NCBI GenBank assembly: GCA_028712695.1
Contig: JAQTQZ010000002.1
Span: forward strand, 1 to 64,000
Source of the DNA: Methylovulum sp.
GTDB lineage: Bacteria; Pseudomonadota; Gammaproteobacteria; Methylococcales; Methylomonadaceae
Length of the DNA: 64,000 bases
Reading direction: 5' to 3'
Each line of letters begins with the position of its first letter. Position 1 is the stretch's first letter. Positions 28,890 through 37,909 of the stretch are shown piece after piece. Both the position numbers and the translations under genes were made by a program. The notes beneath the pieces are model-generated. The model was given only the letters and a program-made list of their open reading frames with translations. It did not search any database and was not told the DNA's origin.

Positions 28890-29993
28890 CTAATCGGCCA
28901 TTTCTACTTTAATAGGGATTCCCGCAAGCTTTGAATTAGATGTTGCTGGCAGTGCTTTTGGCTCAGGCACCATATTACCTTCGGTTTTCGGGCCTTTGAT
29001 GGCTGTCAGTAAGGCTTTCAGCGGATGTTTTAGCATATCCTCAACGGCGGTTGCTTCGTAGCCACAATGTGCCATGCAGCTTGCGCATTTAGGGTTGCTG
29101 CTGTTGCCGTATTTTTCCCACGGGGTGGTGCCTAAAAGCTCTTGAAAAGTGGCGGCATTGCCTTCGTCTGCCAGTAGGTAGCACGGTTTTTGCCAGCCGA
29201 AAACGTTGCGCGTCGGGTTGCCCCAAGGAGTGCATTCGTAACTTTGGTTGCCCGCTAAAAAATCAAGGTAGAGGGAAGAGTGGTTTAATTTCCAGTTACG
29301 GTTTTTGCCGATTTTAAAAATCCCTCGGAACAAATCCTTAACGTCTTTGCCTTTGATAAAAACATTCTGTTGGGGGGCGCGTTCGTAACTGAATCCAGGT
29401 GCAATAGTGATGCCCTCAACACCCAGTTCCATTGCGTAATCTAGGAATTCGGCAACTTCTTGGGCATTTTCACCTTGGAACAGAGTGCAGTTGATAGTTA
29501 CCCTAAAGCCTTTGCCTAGTGCCAGCTTAATGGCTTCTACTGCCCGGTCAAACACCCCCTCTTGACAAACAGAAGTGTCGTGCCTTTCTTGCATGCCGTC
29601 CAAATGGATGGAAAAGGTCAAATAAGGGGAGGGCTTGTAGTCATCGATTCTTTTTTTCAATAGCAGCGCATTAGTGCACAAATAAACGTATTTTTTTCGG
29701 GCAATAATGCCTTCGATAATTTGTGGCATCTCTTTATGGATCAGTGGCTCGCCACCTGGAATGGAGACCATCGGCGCACCGCATTCGTCAACGGCCTGCA
29801 TACATTCTTCATAAGAGAGGCGTTGGTCAAGGATATCGTCAGGGTAGTCGATTTTGCCGCAACCTGCACAGGCGAGGTTGCAACGGAACAGTGGTTCTAG
29901 CATGAGCACTAAAGGATATTTTTTAACGCCTCTTAGTTTTTGTTTGATCAGATAACTGCCGACTGTTAATTGTTGGCGTAAAGGAACTCCCAT
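28890..29993 (-). CDS. hpnH: Adenosyl-hopene synthase HpnH (radical SAM)
   Basis: HpnH joins a 5'-deoxyadenosyl group to diploptene to give adenosylhopene, the first step to C35 hopanoids. The radical-SAM cluster motif CNLACAGC (Cx3Cx2C) is near residue 44, after PLVLMLEPLFR. The C-terminal domain has cysteines in PKCASCMAHCGYE. ATG at 29993 is chosen because AGAGGG lies 7 bases upstream; a TTG at 30023 is an alternative. HpnG, which acts next, is encoded at 33696-34415. Confidence 0.94.
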   Translation of the reverse strand: MGVPLRQQLTVGSYLIKQKLRGVKKYPLVLMLEPLFRCNLACAGCGKIDYPDDILDQRLSYEECMQAVDECGAPMVSIPGGEPLIHKEMPQIIEGIIARKKYVYLCTNALLLKKRIDDYKPSPYLTFSIHLDGMQERHDTSVCQEGVFDRAVEAIKLALGKGFRVTINCTLFQGENAQEVAEFLDYAMELGVEGITIAPGFSYERAPQQNVFIKGKDVKDLFRGIFKIGKNRNWKLNHSSLYLDFLAGNQSYECTPWGNPTRNVFGWQKPCYLLADEGNAATFQELLGTTPWEKYGNSSNPKCASCMAHCGYEATAVEDMLKHPLKALLTAIKGPKTEGNMVPEPKALPATSNSKLAGIPIKVEMAD

Positions 29994-30456
29994 CAGTAAA
30001 CCCTCTAAAATTGTAATAAGCAATGGCCGTCATGCGCTGGACGGTCTGATATAGAAACACTTAGCAATGAGTGTGTAGTAATAAAGCAACAGACGGCCGG
30101 CGGTTAATAAAATGTAACCTGATGTGATCCGGGTTGTCGGCAGCTGGATGTTTCTGTCTATCCTTTTATATAATACAATCGCTTAGCTAATTGTTGACTA
30201 GAATACTACCTTTTAGCGGTTGACTCCAGTTTTTGCATCAAATTGTCTGTAAGCAAGTAATTTTAAATGTATTCGCATAAATGCAACATTTCTCTTTAAA
30301 TTACTGTTTTTATTCTCAAAAAACGGGTTCGATGGCCTTTAAAATAAGCGCATTGGTAATAAAACAACATTGCTTTGCAAAATACCAACAAACAGTCTAT
30401 GATTATTGTCAATTGACGTAATTTACTATAGAACTCATAGCATTATTAAAAATATC
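29994..30456. other. Divergent hpnH/sqs intergenic region
   Basis: About 460 AT-rich bases separate the two hopanoid transcription units. No coding frame is convincing. Both units must have promoters here. TTGTCA (30406-30411) and TATAGA (30427-30432) with 15 bp between form a possible promoter for the squalene synthase. A TATTAT run on the minus strand near 30170-30180 is a possible -10 for hpnH. Confidence 0.45.
30406..30432 (+). promoter_or_regulatory. Possible sqs promoter
   Basis: TTGTCA and TATAGA are separated by 15 bp, slightly short. A start point near 30440 would leave about 17 bases before the ATG at 30457, which lacks a clear ribosome binding site. It is a prediction by eye only. 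Confidence 0.3.
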
Positions 30457-31632
30457 ATGAGCGTTCCCCAACTATCTCTGGATGATCCAAGACTGCTTAA
30501 TCAGTTGTCTGATAAAGATTTTCAAGCCGCCTTACTTGAAGGTGTGTCCAGAACGTTTGCCCTGACTATCCCACAGTTACCGGAAAAGCTTTACGATGCG
30601 GTCGCCAATGCGTATTTATTGTGCCGTATAGTTGACACGATCGAGGACGAGGTTTCGTTGACGACTAGGCAAAAACAGCATTTTTGCAGTGAATTTATTG
30701 AGGTGGTAAGAACAGGCGACAATGCCGAGCCTTTTGCCGTTGAGCTTGCGCCTTTGCTTTCCGATCAAACCATACCGGCTGAGCACACGTTAATCCACGT
30801 CTTGCCGCGCGTCATTCAAATTACCCATAGCCTTGAACCCGGACAAACTGAAGCTTTAGCCGCATGTGTCGAAACGATGGCGGCAGGCATGCCGATCTTT
30901 CAGGCTCAGAATTTGCATAACGGCTTGGCCACGCTCGCCGATTTAGATAAATACTGTTATTACGTTGCGGGTTGTGTCGGTGAAATGCTGGCAAAGCTTT
31001 TTTGCCACTATTCGCCGGAAATTGCACAACATCGTGAACAGTTGTTGGCGTTGTCCGTGTCGTTCGGGCAAGGTTTGCAAATGACTAATATTCTGAAAGA
31101 TATTTGGGATGATGCGGAACGGGGCGTGTGCTGGTTGCCGCAGGACATTTTCACTGAAACTGGGTTCGACCTTAAGGAATTGTCTCCGGAAACCAATGAT
31201 GAGCATTTCAGGAAAGGCCTGGAGCATTTGATTGGTATTGCGCACGGCCATTTAAAGGATGCTTTGGCATATACCCAGTTGCTGCCGGCGCATGAAACAG
31301 GTGTCCGTAACTTTTGCCTATGGGCGTTAGGTATGGCTGTTTTAACACTAAGAAAAATTAAACAGAATTTGAATTTTACTGATTCAAGTCAGGTCAAAAT
31401 CAGCCGTAATAGTGTTAAATCGACGATATTAGCCACTCGCTTAGCAGGGCGTAGCAACGCCTTGTTATCTCTGCTTTTTAATTTAGTCAGCCGTGGTTTG
31501 GCAACACCAGGCTGGTCTTATCCAATTTCATCCCACGCTCCCTTTCCAGACCCTGCTTTACCTCTTGAAACCGCTTCTATCCTTTCTGTGACAGAGGGTA
31601 TGCAGTCGTCAAAAGCCAATTCAGATCTTTAA
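30457..31632 (+). CDS. sqs: Squalene synthase (squalene/phytoene synthase family)
   Basis: Joins two FPP to squalene, the substrate of the adjacent cyclase. With ATG 30457 it has 391 residues. The substrate-binding acidic motifs are DTIEDEV (about 60) and NILKDIWDDAERG, and the FALTIPQLPEKLYDAVANAY start is typical. It is a single squalene synthase and replaces the three-enzyme HpnC-HpnD-HpnE route, which is not seen here. shc follows by 9 bp. The open frame extends upstream to a TTG at 30406 that is not supported. Confidence 0.88.
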   Translation: MSVPQLSLDDPRLLNQLSDKDFQAALLEGVSRTFALTIPQLPEKLYDAVANAYLLCRIVDTIEDEVSLTTRQKQHFCSEFIEVVRTGDNAEPFAVELAPLLSDQTIPAEHTLIHVLPRVIQITHSLEPGQTEALAACVETMAAGMPIFQAQNLHNGLATLADLDKYCYYVAGCVGEMLAKLFCHYSPEIAQHREQLLALSVSFGQGLQMTNILKDIWDDAERGVCWLPQDIFTETGFDLKELSPETNDEHFRKGLEHLIGIAHGHLKDALAYTQLLPAHETGVRNFCLWALGMAVLTLRKIKQNLNFTDSSQVKISRNSVKSTILATRLAGRSNALLSLLFNLVSRGLATPGWSYPISSHAPFPDPALPLETASILSVTEGMQSSKANSDL

Positions 31633-31641
31633 GGAAACGCC

Positions 31642-33699
31642 ATGTTTACCGATGCCACTAACCGTATAAATACTTGTCATGCCCCGAGTTCATCGGTGGC
31701 TATCCATTCTAATGCGTATGACCTTAATAAAGCCATTGAAAGGGCGCAGAATAAATTGCTGAGCCTGCAGGATAAAGAAGGTTTTTGGGTGTTTGAGCTG
31801 GAAGCTGACTGTACGATCCCTTCAGAATATATTTTGATGATGCACTATTTGGGGGAGATTGATGTTCCGTTACAGGCTAAAATTGCCAATTATTTAAGGT
31901 CGCGCCAGTCTGAAGACGGCAGTTATCCGTTGTTTACCGGTGGTGTTGGTGATATTAGCTGTAGTGTGAAAGTCTATTACGCCTTGAAAATGGCGGGAGA
32001 TGCTGTTGATGCGCCGCATATGGCACGTCTCAAAAATTATATTCTCAGTCAAGGTGGTGCAGCTAAAGCAAACGTGTTTACCCGGATTGCACTGGCAATG
32101 TTTGAACAGATACCTTGGCGCGGTGTACCGTATATTCCTGTTGAAATCATGTTGTTGCCGCGTTGGTTCCCATTCCATTTGGATAAGGTGTCCTATTGGT
32201 CAAGAACCGTTATGGTGCCGTTGTTCATTCTTTGCACATTAAAAGCGACGGCTAAAAATCCTAATAAGGTCAATATATTGGAATTGTTTATCACCCATCC
32301 GGATGCGGAGTGGCATTATTTTCCGGAACGGACGTTACTGAACAAGGTTTTCTTAGGATTGGACCAATTGGGCCGGACAATTGAGCCATTCATTCCCAAA
32401 GCGATACGCAGCCATGCTATTAAAAAAGCCAAGGACTGGTTTGTTGAGCGGCTTAATGGCGAAGACGGTTTGGGCGGAATTGCCCCTGCTATGATGGCCG
32501 CCTATGAAGCCATGTTGCTGATGGGAATGCCGAAAGATCATGAACATGTGGTAATGGCACGCAAAGCCATAGATAAGCTGTTGGTCATTAATGAGCATGA
32601 TGCCTATTGCCAGCCTTGTTTGTCACCAGTCTGGGATACCGGCTTGGCTGCACTTGCCTTACAAGAAGCTGATAAAGAAGCCAATGTGGATAGTTTGGCC
32701 CGTGCCTACGATTGGCTAAAATCAAAACAATTATCCGATGAACCTGGCGACTGGCGTATTTCTAAGCCGGACTTGGCAGGTGGTGGCTGGGCGTTCCAAT
32801 TTGCCAATCCGCATTATCCTGATGTGGATGACACCGCAGTGGTCGCTTTTGCGATGGCGGATTCTGATTTTGGTGGCCTAGACGAGTCCATCCATCGGGC
32901 AACCCGCTGGATAGTCGGGATGCAATCGAAAAACGGTGGCTATGGTGCATTTGATGTCGACAACACTTGTTATTATCTAAATGAAATTCCGTTTGCCGAC
33001 CATGGTGCTTTATTGGATCCACCAACCGCCGATGTCAGCGCACGCTGCGCAATGTTGATGGCACGGGTCGCTAAAGACCATAGTGAATATTTACCGGCAT
33101 TGGAACGTACTATAGATTACTTGCGTAGCGAGCAGGAAGCCGATGGCTCTTGGTTTGGACGCTGGGGCACCAATTATATTTATGGCACTTGGTCGGTATT
33201 GCTAGGTTTGGAGCAAACTCAGTTGCCTAAAACTGATCCTATTTATAGCAAAGCGGCACAATGGTTGAAAAGTGTGCAGCGTGCGGATGGCGGTTGGGGG
33301 GAAGACAATTACAGCTACCATGATTCCGATTGCCGTGGGCAATATCGTTTTAGTACGGCATTCCAGACCGCTTGGGCAGTTTTAGGGCTAATGGCGGCAG
33401 GTGAGGCGCATAGCGCTGAAGTCAAGGCAGGCATTGACTTCATCCTTCGCCACCAGCAAGCAGATGGTGTTTGGAATGACAAATGCTTTACTGCACCGGG
33501 TTTTCCTAAAGTGTTTTATCTCAAATATCACGGTTATGATAAGTTTTTCCCGCTGTGGGCGCTTGCCAGATACCGTAACGAGCTTAACCGCCGCACTAGT
33601 TCCCGACTGGCTGATGCCATACACACCATCCATGGCGATCGCCACGCTAGTTCCCGACTGGCTAATGGCATACACACCATCCATGGCGATATAAAGTGA
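31642..33699 (+). CDS. shc: Squalene-hopene cyclase with repeated C-terminal tail
   Basis: Shc cyclises squalene to hopene and hopanol at the inner membrane. The 685-residue protein has the catalytic DxDD motif in YPDVDDTAVVAF and multiple QW repeats such as QEADGSWFGRWG and QRADGGWGEDNY. The core ends near LARYRNELN. About 35 extra residues follow, built from a 17-residue unit (SSRLADAIHTIHGD) that is present twice. The end overlaps the GTG start of hpnG by 4 bp (GTGA), so coupling is likely. Confidence 0.95.
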   Translation: MFTDATNRINTCHAPSSSVAIHSNAYDLNKAIERAQNKLLSLQDKEGFWVFELEADCTIPSEYILMMHYLGEIDVPLQAKIANYLRSRQSEDGSYPLFTGGVGDISCSVKVYYALKMAGDAVDAPHMARLKNYILSQGGAAKANVFTRIALAMFEQIPWRGVPYIPVEIMLLPRWFPFHLDKVSYWSRTVMVPLFILCTLKATAKNPNKVNILELFITHPDAEWHYFPERTLLNKVFLGLDQLGRTIEPFIPKAIRSHAIKKAKDWFVERLNGEDGLGGIAPAMMAAYEAMLLMGMPKDHEHVVMARKAIDKLLVINEHDAYCQPCLSPVWDTGLAALALQEADKEANVDSLARAYDWLKSKQLSDEPGDWRISKPDLAGGGWAFQFANPHYPDVDDTAVVAFAMADSDFGGLDESIHRATRWIVGMQSKNGGYGAFDVDNTCYYLNEIPFADHGALLDPPTADVSARCAMLMARVAKDHSEYLPALERTIDYLRSEQEADGSWFGRWGTNYIYGTWSVLLGLEQTQLPKTDPIYSKAAQWLKSVQRADGGWGEDNYSYHDSDCRGQYRFSTAFQTAWAVLGLMAAGEAHSAEVKAGIDFILRHQQADGVWNDKCFTAPGFPKVFYLKYHGYDKFFPLWALARYRNELNRRTSSRLADAIHTIHGDRHASSRLANGIHTIHGDIK
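33596..33690 (+). repeat. 51-bp tandem duplication at the shc 3' end
   Basis: Two copies of a 44-base stretch (33596-33639 and 33647-33690), 51 bp apart, differ at two positions. The duplication is in frame and adds SSRLADAIHTIHGD-type units to the cyclase. A GGCGATCGCC palindrome spans the junction. I found no other copy in the window. Confidence 0.85.
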
Positions 33700-34415
33700 T
33701 CACCGGTATTGTTGTTGCGTTGCCTGAAGAACTGGCTACCCTGACATCAAAACGGATTGACAAAGGGCATTGTGTTTTCATCGCTGACAAATTGTTAGTC
33801 GCTTATTCTGGGGCGGGTTCTAAAAACGCGACGGTTGCCGCTGAGTTATTGATTAGCAAAGGCGCCACCCAGCTTATTAGCTGGGGTTGTGCGGCCGCGC
33901 TCGACACTGCTTTAATGCCGGGGGACTTGGCGTTGGTGGATTGTCTGATTGATGTTAATGATGATGAGTTGTTGGTTGACCATAACTGGCACGAGTACGC
34001 TAAAAATCTGTTGGCTTCTGACGTTGCAGTGCGCACGGGTAGCTTGACAGAAAGCGTGAATATTGTTTTTGCCGGCAAAGAAAAGCTGCACTTGCAACTC
34101 ATAACTAAAGCTATTGCGTTGGATATGGAGAGTGTTTCCATAGCTAGGGTTGCACAAAAAAAATCCCTGCCGTTTCTTGCTATTAGGGCAATTGTCGACC
34201 CTGCCGATATGGATTTGCCAAGAGCGGTTGGTTATGCCGCCAACGCGGAAGGTGATATTGTCCTGAGCCGGTTGTTGTTGTTTCTGGTCTTGCATCCTGT
34301 TGAACTGCCGCGTTTGATTCGCTTGGGTTTTTATTTCAATGCCGCTAAAGCCACGTTAAAGCGTGTGGCGAGGCGATTAGATGACTTGGCCGATTTTCCA
34401 AATAAGCTCAAATGA
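33696..34415 (+). CDS. hpnG: Hopanoid-associated phosphorylase HpnG
   Basis: A 239-residue nucleoside-phosphorylase-fold protein. HpnG removes adenine from adenosylhopane to give ribosylhopane. The active-site region is LDMESVSIARVA and AIRAIVDPADMDLP. The GTG start at 33696 overlaps the shc stop. It joins shc, hpnH and hpnO in one C35 hopanoid pathway. Confidence 0.86.
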   Translation: MITGIVVALPEELATLTSKRIDKGHCVFIADKLLVAYSGAGSKNATVAAELLISKGATQLISWGCAAALDTALMPGDLALVDCLIDVNDDELLVDHNWHEYAKNLLASDVAVRTGSLTESVNIVFAGKEKLHLQLITKAIALDMESVSIARVAQKKSLPFLAIRAIVDPADMDLPRAVGYAANAEGDIVLSRLLLFLVLHPVELPRLIRLGFYFNAAKATLKRVARRLDDLADFPNKLK

Positions 34416-34483
34416 GAGCGCCCTTGAGTTTCCGGTTAAACGACCTGAAACTTGCATCCTGAACTTTGCATTTTGTATCTATC

Positions 34484-35875
34484 ATGACTTTTAGTATTGC
34501 CGAACTCTTTGCCCAGCACAGCACGGATAAATTTGATTTACACGAACAGTTCCTAAACAACCAAATGGTTAGGGTGCTAAAAACCATTGGCTATGACCGC
34601 CATTACAAAAAAGCGGTTGGCCAATATCTGTATGATCAAGAAGGCACCGAGTATCTTGATTTGCTTAGCGGTTTCGGTGTATTTGCGATTGGCCGTAACC
34701 ACCCTACAGTGATTAGTGCGTTAAAGGAAACCCTGACATTGGAGCTGCCCAACTTGGTGCAGATGGATGTGTCAGTGCTCAGCGGCTTGTTGGCCCAAGA
34801 GCTGTTAAAAACCACGCCTGATAACCTTACAAAAATGTTTTTCTGCAATTCCGGTACGGAAGCGGTGGAAGCTGCCATTAAGTTTGCCCGTTACACGACT
34901 AAGCGCGAAAAAATAGTCTTTTGCGAACACGGCTATCATGGTCTGACCATGGGGTCGTTATCCTTAAACGGCGAGAACATTTTCCGTGAAGGGTTTGGGC
35001 CCTTGCTGCCCGGTTGCCGTGCCGTGCCGTTCAACGATTTGGTGGCACTGGAAGCTGCGTTAAGCAACAGCGATGTGGCTGCATTTATTGTTGAACCGAT
35101 ACAAGGCAAAGGCGTAAACCTTCCTGAGGACAACTACCTGTCCGAAGTGGAACGTTTGTGCAAAAAATACGGCACACTGTTTGTTGCCGATGAAGTCCAA
35201 ACTGGTTTAGGGCGCACAGGTAAGTTTTGGGCGATAGACCATTGGGGCGTGCAGCCGGACATGATTTGCATGGCAAAAGCCTTGTCAGGCGGTTTTGTAC
35301 CGGTTGGCGCCGTCGCGATGACGCAAAAAATCATGGACACCGTTTATAACCGTATGGACAGGGCGGTCGTACATGGTTCGACCTTCTCTAAAAACAATAT
35401 GGCAATGGCGGCAGGGCTTGCGACATTGCATGTCATGGCGGAAGAAAAACTGGTCGAAAACAGCGAGAAGGTAGGTACTGACCTTATCAATACCCTGAAT
35501 GCCATGACAGGGAAATATGAATTCCTAAAAGAAGCACGCGGTAAAGGCATGATGATAGCGATTGAATTCAAGGCGCCTAAAAGCCTCACGTTAAAAGCGG
35601 CTTGGGCGATGTTGGAGGCCGCCAATAAGGGTCTTTTCTGCCAGATGGTCACCATACCGTTGTTTAAAGAACATCATATTTTGACGCAGGTTGCGGGGCA
35701 TGGCATGAACGTCGTCAAGTTATTGCCACCGCTAAACTTAACACAAAAAGACCGCGACCATATTGTCACTGCATTTGATAAAACGATTGCCGACACACAT
35801 CAGATTCCCGGTTCCATATGGGATTTAGGTAAAAATCTTGCCAGCCATGCGCTAAAAGGCAAAAAAGGAAGCTAA
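34484..35875 (+). CDS. hpnO: Class III aminotransferase, probable HpnO
   Basis: PLP enzyme of the ornithine-aminotransferase type, 463 residues with ATG 34484. The lysine is in CMAKALSGGFVPVGAV; FVADEVQTGLGRTG holds the PLP-contact aspartate. HpnO converts ribosylhopane to aminobacteriohopanetriol. The position directly after hpnG supports that role and argues against an arginine or GABA pathway. The copC-like gene starts 1 bp after its stop codon. Confidence 0.82.
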   Translation: MTFSIAELFAQHSTDKFDLHEQFLNNQMVRVLKTIGYDRHYKKAVGQYLYDQEGTEYLDLLSGFGVFAIGRNHPTVISALKETLTLELPNLVQMDVSVLSGLLAQELLKTTPDNLTKMFFCNSGTEAVEAAIKFARYTTKREKIVFCEHGYHGLTMGSLSLNGENIFREGFGPLLPGCRAVPFNDLVALEAALSNSDVAAFIVEPIQGKGVNLPEDNYLSEVERLCKKYGTLFVADEVQTGLGRTGKFWAIDHWGVQPDMICMAKALSGGFVPVGAVAMTQKIMDTVYNRMDRAVVHGSTFSKNNMAMAAGLATLHVMAEEKLVENSEKVGTDLINTLNAMTGKYEFLKEARGKGMMIAIEFKAPKSLTLKAAWAMLEAANKGLFCQMVTIPLFKEHHILTQVAGHGMNVVKLLPPLNLTQKDRDHIVTAFDKTIADTHQIPGSIWDLGKNLASHALKGKKGS

Positions 35876-35876
35876 C

Positions 35877-36230
35877 ATGAAAAATCTCTATTTATTAAGT
35901 TTGCTATTATTGGCGTTGTATCAACCCATCGCCTGCGCCCATGCAGTTGTCACGGACTATTCGTTAAAAATCACGCCGATTCATGAAAACCAAGCAGATA
36001 AAGTCAGTTTGGATTTTAATTCTAAAATAGAACTAGGTTTGTCCCAGGTTTTTTTGGTCAGCAAAGGCGATAAACAAACTTTGTTAACTATTGGCAAAGG
36101 TGATAAGCAGGGGCGAGTCAATATTGAAATACCCGCATTGGTGTCTGGTGATTACGCGTTAAAGCTCAAGGTTTTTGCCGCCGATGGGCATTTGACCGAA
36201 GACGTCATTCATTTTACCGTCGCTCCTTAG
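35877..36230 (+). CDS. CopC-family periplasmic copper-binding protein
   Basis: A 117-residue protein with a signal peptide ending IACA; the mature chain would start with histidine (HAVVTDYS). CopC proteins bind Cu(II) with the N-terminal histidine and a DGH motif, seen here in FAADGHLTEDVIHFTV. The protein is a single beta-sandwich domain with the expected length. It is followed 9 bp later by a CopD-type gene and belongs to the hopanoid operon by position. Confidence 0.82.
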   Translation: MKNLYLLSLLLLALYQPIACAHAVVTDYSLKITPIHENQADKVSLDFNSKIELGLSQVFLVSKGDKQTLLTIGKGDKQGRVNIEIPALVSGDYALKLKVFAADGHLTEDVIHFTVAP

Positions 36231-36239
36231 GGTTCAATC

Positions 36240-37907
36240 ATGGCCGGTATTGCTGATTTCCTTGATTCACTGATTGGTGGTTTTGCGCTGGTCTGTTTTG
36301 CATTTGCTGTCGGCAGCCTGTTTTGGGGACTGTTTGTATTGCGTCCTTGGTTGCGCGACGCAGGTTACCCTGCTGTTTTACTGGAAAGAACAGTTAAATT
36401 GTTGTATGCGGGTGGTTTTGCATTGGCCGGTGCGCAAGTGTTTAAAATTATTCTGAAAATTTGGCTGATGAGTGCAGTGCTGGACAAATGGCCATTTCCC
36501 GAATTTGCCGAAACAACCCAATTCATTGGCGGGATTGTCAGGGCTTTATTCACCTTGGTATTAGCTGGCTACTGTTATTGCGTGCTGAGTAAAAATCCGT
36601 ATTCCAAGGACTATTGGCAAACCGCCGGATTGGTCGCCGTGCCGATGATTATTTCGGGGGCGTGGCTAGTACACGCCGCTGGACGTTTTGATAACCCCGT
36701 TATTTTGATGGGCTTAACAGTTATCCATCAGTTGGCGGCGGCGGCGTGGATTGGTGGCGTATTTCATCTGGTCAACATCTGGTTGATGCGCAGCAAAAAA
36801 CAGATTTCTGCTGATTTATGGCCACTGTTGCTGAAACGGTTTTCACTATTCGGCATGGCCTCGGTGGGTGTTATTTTGCTGTCGGGTGTGCCGATGGCGT
36901 TGCAATATATTGATAGCTGGAACGGTTTTATAGGTACCGGCTACGGTAATTTGCTCATGGTGAAAATTATTTTGTTGGCATTGGCTCTCAGCTTGGCTTG
37001 GCTTAACAAGTCGGCAGTTGCCGATTATTTTGTTACACGTGACGGTCATGCGTTGAATTATCGTGTGCCTTACTATATTGAAGCAGAAGCCTTTGTTTTA
37101 ATTACCTTACTGTTTACGGCTGCGAGCCTTGCATCGCAACCCCCTTCGATTGATATTCCCAACCTGACTGCCAGTTGGCAAGAGGTAGTGGACATGTTCA
37201 CACCGCGTGTCCCAAGGACGGCCTCGCCAACGCATCAGGCACTGATTGCCGGTGAAGCCGGCCGGGTTGCAATTATTGGTCAGGTTCCTTCAGAGGCGGC
37301 GACTGCCTGGTCGGACTACAATCACAATATTGCCGGTATTTTTCTGACTACGATGAGCTTTTTTGCAATGCTCTCTTATGTCAAGCGCTTGCCATCAGCT
37401 TTTTCCGGATTTGAGCGCTATCTAGGTTATCTGACCCGTTACTGGCCGATAGGTTTTGTCGGTTTGGGCATTTTCCTGTTTTTCCGTAGCGACGCTGAAA
37501 CTTGGCCGCTAGGCCCGATTGGCTTTTGGGAAAGCACGTTTAATAACGGGGAGGTCTTGCAGCACCGTATTGCCACCTTGTTAGTATTTGTGCTGGGTGT
37601 GCTGGAGTTGGTTGCCCGATTGCCCCGTAACCAGAATAGCCGGTTACCTTATTTTTTTCCGATATTGGCTGCTTTTGGCGGGTTGATGTTATTGACGCAT
37701 TCGCATGTCGGATTTCAAGCTAAAAGCGCGTTCCTGATTCAGATTGGTCATACTTTAATGGGGGTGTTCTCGCTTGTGCTCGCTTGTGGTCGGTGGTTGG
37801 AATTGAAACTCGACAGGCCAGGTAAGGATATTGCCGGATTTATTTCTGTTGCCGCCTTGTTCCAAATTGGACTTATTTTGATGTTCTATCGTGAACCGCT
37901 TTATTAA
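36240..37907 (+). CDS. CopD-family membrane protein, extended
   Basis: A 555-residue integral membrane protein. The first part (about 10-295) has eight hydrophobic segments and the CopD segment [20 protein letters not shown] second part (about 345-555) adds about six segments with histidines, including [22 protein letters not shown] and IGHTLMGVF. It may move copper across the inner membrane with the CopC-like protein; transport is inferred. It ends 2 bp before dxs copy 2. Confidence 0.75.
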   Translation: MAGIADFLDSLIGGFALVCFAFAVGSLFWGLFVLRPWLRDAGYPAVLLERTVKLLYAGGFALAGAQVFKIILKIWLMSAVLDKWPFPEFAETTQFIGGIVRALFTLVLAGYCYCVLSKNPYSKDYWQTAGLVAVPMIISGAWLVHAAGRFDNPVILMGLTVIHQLAAAAWIGGVFHLVNIWLMRSKKQISADLWPLLLKRFSLFGMASVGVILLSGVPMALQYIDSWNGFIGTGYGNLLMVKIILLALALSLAWLNKSAVADYFVTRDGHALNYRVPYYIEAEAFVLITLLFTAASLASQPPSIDIPNLTASWQEVVDMFTPRVPRTASPTHQALIAGEAGRVAIIGQVPSEAATAWSDYNHNIAGIFLTTMSFFAMLSYVKRLPSAFSGFERYLGYLTRYWPIGFVGLGIFLFFRSDAETWPLGPIGFWESTFNNGEVLQHRIATLLVFVLGVLELVARLPRNQNSRLPYFFPILAAFGGLMLLTHSHVGFQAKSAFLIQIGHTLMGVFSLVLACGRWLELKLDRPGKDIAGFISVAALFQIGLILMFYREPLY

Positions 37908-37909
37908 TT

